Assembly: GCF_020216025.1 (NCBI RefSeq)
Contig: NZ_JAIWNC010000023.1
Span: 62,001-126,000 of the forward strand
Reading direction: 5' to 3'
Origin: Jidongwangia harbinensis
GTDB taxonomy: Bacteria > Actinomycetota > Actinomycetes > Mycobacteriales > Micromonosporaceae
Length of the DNA stretch: 64,000 nucleotides
In this document: positions 62,013 through 64,000 of the stretch, piece after piece
Position numbering within the stretch: the first letter of the stretch is position 1
Layout: each line of letters starts with the position of its first letter
The notes under the pieces: generated by a model
What the model saw: only the letters and a program-made list of their open reading frames with translations
The model's database searches: none
Told to the model about the DNA's origin: nothing
Program-made: the position numbers and the translations under genes

Positions 62013-62936
62013 ATGGTGAACGCGGCGCCCGCCGTCTACCGCTGCGGACTGACCGACAGCAGCCGCTGGCGGGAGTTCCAGCTGCGGCCGGACGACATCG
62101 TGATCAGCGTGCCGTCGAAATGCGGTACGACCTGGATGCAGATGATCTGTGCTCTGCTGATCTTCCAGACCCCCGACCTGCCCACCGCGCTGACCACCCT
62201 CTCGCCCTGGCTCGACATGTTCCTGCGACCAATCGCGGACGTCACCCGGACCTTGGACGCCCAGCAACACCGCCGGTTCATCAAGACCCACACCCCGCTC
62301 GACGGTCTGCCCCAGCTGCCCGGCGTCGTCTATGTCGTTGTCGGACGCGATCCCCGTGACGTCGCCGTGTCGATGGCTTACCACCGGCCCAACCTCGACG
62401 ACAAGGTCATCCACCGCCTCCTGGCCTCCGGCGACCAGGCACCCACCGACCCACCGACCAAACCGGAGCGTCCGGCAAGCACGCGTGAACGCGTGCTGCG
62501 GTGGATCGATGACCCGCGGCCGGCGACTGAGAACCTGGACTCGCTGCGCACCGTGGTCCACCATCTCGGCCAGGCGTGGGAACGCCGCAACGAACCAGCG
62601 GTGATCCTGCTGCACCATGCCGATCTCTCTCGAGACCTCGCAGGGCAGATGCGGCGACTCGCCGACCGGCTGGGCATTCACGTGCCGCGGAAGCAATGGC
62701 CAGCCCTGATCGAGGCGGCCACCTTCACCTCCATGCGCGCCAAGGCCCACCAGCTGGCCCCTGACGAGCGGCTCGGACTGTTCACCAGCAACAGTGCCTT
62801 CTTCCGCTCCGGCAAGCCCGGCCAGTGGAGAGAAGTCCTCAACGACGCCGACCTCGCCGCCTACGACAGCTTGATCCGGTCGCTGGCCAATCCAGACTTC
62901 GTCGACTGGGCCGAAAACGGCACACACAGCAGCTGA
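62013..62936 (+). CDS. Sulfotransferase
   Basis: A 307-residue protein starting nine bases after the recombinase stop. The PAPS-binding loop ISVPSKCGTTWMQ lies near residues 31-43 (SKCGTTW for the usual PKSGTTW), the 3'-phosphate motif VVVGRDPRDVAVSMAYH near 109-125, and RSGKPGQWREVL near the C-terminus. It would move a sulfo group from PAPS to an alcohol or amine; the acceptor is unknown. It is a metabolic passenger in a mobile cassette. The same element also carries a PAPS-reductase-like gene at 51839-52726. Confidence 0.88.
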   Translation: MVNAAPAVYRCGLTDSSRWREFQLRPDDIVISVPSKCGTTWMQMICALLIFQTPDLPTALTTLSPWLDMFLRPIADVTRTLDAQQHRRFIKTHTPLDGLPQLPGVVYVVVGRDPRDVAVSMAYHRPNLDDKVIHRLLASGDQAPTDPPTKPERPASTRERVLRWIDDPRPATENLDSLRTVVHHLGQAWERRNEPAVILLHHADLSRDLAGQMRRLADRLGIHVPRKQWPALIEAATFTSMRAKAHQLAPDERLGLFTSNSAFFRSGKPGQWREVLNDADLAAYDSLIRSLANPDFVDWAENGTHSS

Positions 62937-63030
62937 ACGACACCAGCAACCTGCATCCACGCCTGCACCGAGCAGAAGAGCATCGAACTCCAACAAACCC
63001 CAACAACAAACGCAGAGAAGGCAGTATGAA

Positions 63031-63052
63031 GCGCCCGTCGGGATCCGGGCGC
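63031..63052. terminator. Hairpin between convergent genes
   Basis: GCGCCCG at 63031-63037 pairs with CGGGCGC at 63046-63052, between the sulfotransferase stop (62936) and the end of the small minus-strand gene (63073). Confidence 0.5.
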
Positions 63053-63072
63053 GCGGGCCGGCCTCCTCATTG

Positions 63073-63267
63073 TTACGCATCCCGCTCACCACGCTCGCCC
63101 CGCTCGCGGCGGCCCTTGAGATAGCAGGTGTAGAGGTCGACGCCGTCGGCGAGTTCCTGAGGCGTGTACGGGTAGATCGGCCGGCCGGTCGGCCAGGCGA
63201 TCGCGACGACCGCACGGTGATCGCGGACCTGTCCGATGGCAGGCGAACTGGTGGTGTTGGTGCTCAT
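63073..63267 (-). CDS. Small protein homologous to the TrbL-like tail
   Basis: A 64-residue protein from ATG 63267, overlapping the TrbL-like stop by four bases. Most of it is the segment WPTGRPIYPYTPQELADGVD followed by LYTCYLKGRRE, which mirrors the C-terminus of the upstream TrbL-like protein (YPSGRPVRPYTRDEIAGGVD, VYTQSLRRR). It may be a docking peptide duplicated as a separate gene. No other domain. Before the cassette insertion it probably stood directly upstream of the PrgI-like gene. Confidence 0.75.
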   Translation of the reverse strand: MSTNTTSSPAIGQVRDHRAVVAIAWPTGRPIYPYTPQELADGVDLYTCYLKGRRERGERGERDA

Positions 63268-64000
63268 GACCGGTTCCTTCCGGTGGGTGCGGCGCTGCCG
63301 CGGCTCGGTGTGGTGCTCCGGTTCGCCGCGGTGCCGCGGCCCGAGGTCGCGGCGTCGCGACGGCGCAGGGATTGGGTGTAGACATCGACGCCGCCGGCGA
63401 TCTCATCCCGGGTGTAGGGCCTCACCGGGCGTCCACTCGGGTAGGCCGTACCGCCCACGCCCGGGGCGGCACCGGCGGGTGGTCGGGCCGGCACGCGCGC
63501 CGGTCGCGCCGAGCGGGCAAGGGCGGGCGGGGACGTCCGTTCGGCTGCGGGCAGTGGGTTGGCCGCAGGCCGCGACAACGGGCGGGAGCCACCGCCGCGC
63601 GACGGGCCGGTCGGCCACGGCCGGTCGGTACGACCGGCGGCCGGTCCCGCACTGGGCCCTCGGCCAGCGGCGGCCGCGGTTCGTGCGACGCCGCCTCGGC
63701 CGGCCGCGCGGCTCAGCCCTCTGGTGAGCTGCTGCACGAGCACGACCCGCACGATCATCCCGACCGGACTCGGCGACGACTTCGAGACGTAGCGGCGCAT
63801 CATCGACGGGACCTTGAGGATCGCCCACAGCAGGCACAGCACGACCAGCAGTTTCATGACCGTCCCGGTGTTGCCGGGCAGGCCCAACGCCGGAAGGTCG
63901 GACTGCGGGCTCAGGAAGATCGTGAGCGTCGTGTGCAGGGCGACCGCCTGGATGAGCACGGTGCCCAGCGCGCCGAGCATGAGGCGCCACCACAGTTTCG
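63264..64000 (-). CDS. TrbL/VirB6-like conjugal membrane protein (5' end outside window)
   Basis: The frame is open to the right edge, so only the C-terminal 245 or so residues are seen; the ATG at 63980 is internal. Two membrane helices are visible (TVLIQAVALHTTLTIFLSP; VMKLLVVLCLLWAILKVPSM), then MMRRYVSKSSPSPVGMIVRV and a long Gly/Arg/Pro-rich tail ending in RPVRPYTRDEIAGGVDVYTQ. This is the layout of TrbL/VirB6-type channel proteins of Gram-positive elements. It is coupled to the next gene by ATGA. Confidence 0.8.
   Translation of the reverse strand, partial: KLWWRLMLGALGTVLIQAVALHTTLTIFLSPQSDLPALGLPGNTGTVMKLLVVLCLLWAILKVPSMMRRYVSKSSPSPVGMIVRVVLVQQLTRGLSRAAGRGGVARTAAAAGRGPSAGPAAGRTDRPWPTGPSRGGGSRPLSRPAANPLPAAERTSPPALARSARPARVPARPPAGAAPGVGGTAYPSGRPVRPYTRDEIAGGVDVYTQSLRRRDAATSGRGTAANRSTTPSRGSAAPTGRNRS

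Noticed and set aside
60849..63215. 788-residue minus-strand open frame
   Set aside because: It lies opposite the recombinase and sulfotransferase, both of which have clear motifs. The antisense frame has none.
1..64000. tRNA, rRNA, CRISPR arrays, or attachment-site duplications
   Set aside because: Reading both strands I saw no cloverleaf, rRNA core or regular repeat-spacer array. No long direct repeat bounding the transfer module is evident, and its right end is outside the window.

Overview
The window reads as chromosome from a high-GC Gram-positive actinomycete. Nearly all codons end in G or C, GTG starts are common, and the content (NB-ARC/TPR proteins, Imm1 and SUKH immunity genes, ALF-repeat toxins, SpdB-like and PrgI-like transfer proteins) is typical of Micromonosporaceae or Streptomyces relatives. 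The genus is inference. No rRNA, tRNA, CRISPR array, replication origin or attachment site was recognised.

Positions 1-9.5 kb: a membrane-anchored NACHT NTPase that runs off the left edge, then a divergent two-gene NB-ARC/TPR unit with a small partner, a membrane-anchored excisionase-like DNA-binding protein, a short zinc-ribbon/membrane operon and an SDR oxidoreductase. Positions 9.5-16.5 kb are worn accessory DNA: an IS5-family element with an extra winged-helix gene, a damaged IS3 element, an orphan Imm1 immunity gene, several small unknown genes, and five copies of a short intergenic repeat. Positions 16.7-22.3 kb: a secreted PQQ-propeller protein, a frameshifted modification-dependent restriction nuclease (SRA plus PD-(D/E)XK), a broken methyltransferase, a lipoprotein, and a fragment of a repeat protein.

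Positions 21.8-28.9 kb are a three-gene polymorphic-toxin operon on the minus strand: a trypsin-fold protein with all three catalytic residues replaced plus two LamG domains, a 1331-residue ALF-repeat toxin ending in a deaminase-like domain, and a SUKH-4 immunity protein. Positions 29.8-38 kb hold two further STAND NTPases: Trypco1 with a trypsin-STAND-WD40 protein, and a membrane-anchored NB-ARC/TPR protein. With the two at the left edge this makes four large STAND proteins in 38 kb, together with the restriction nuclease, so this part looks like a conflict/defence island.

Positions 38-40.5 kb are a graveyard of Tn3, IS5 and TnsA-like remnants. From about 41 kb to the right edge lies an integrative-conjugative-type transfer module, almost wholly on the minus strand. 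In transcription order it holds a TrbL-like membrane protein (partial), a small tail-like protein, a PrgI-like protein, a VirB4-like ATPase, a VirD4/TraD-like coupling ATPase, a gp88-like protein, a PAPS-reductase-like protein, a replication-relaxation protein, a diguanylate cyclase carrying an 8-bp tandem repeat, many small unknown genes, a wHTH protein, an SpdB-like membrane protein with an HTH tail, and an NlpC/P60 wall hydrolase. Strong hairpins mark many gaps between its genes. A plus-strand serine recombinase and sulfotransferase are wedged into the middle of this operon and look like a separate mobile cassette.

Several genes carry single-base frameshifts. Whether these are true decay or sequence error cannot be settled from the sequence alone.
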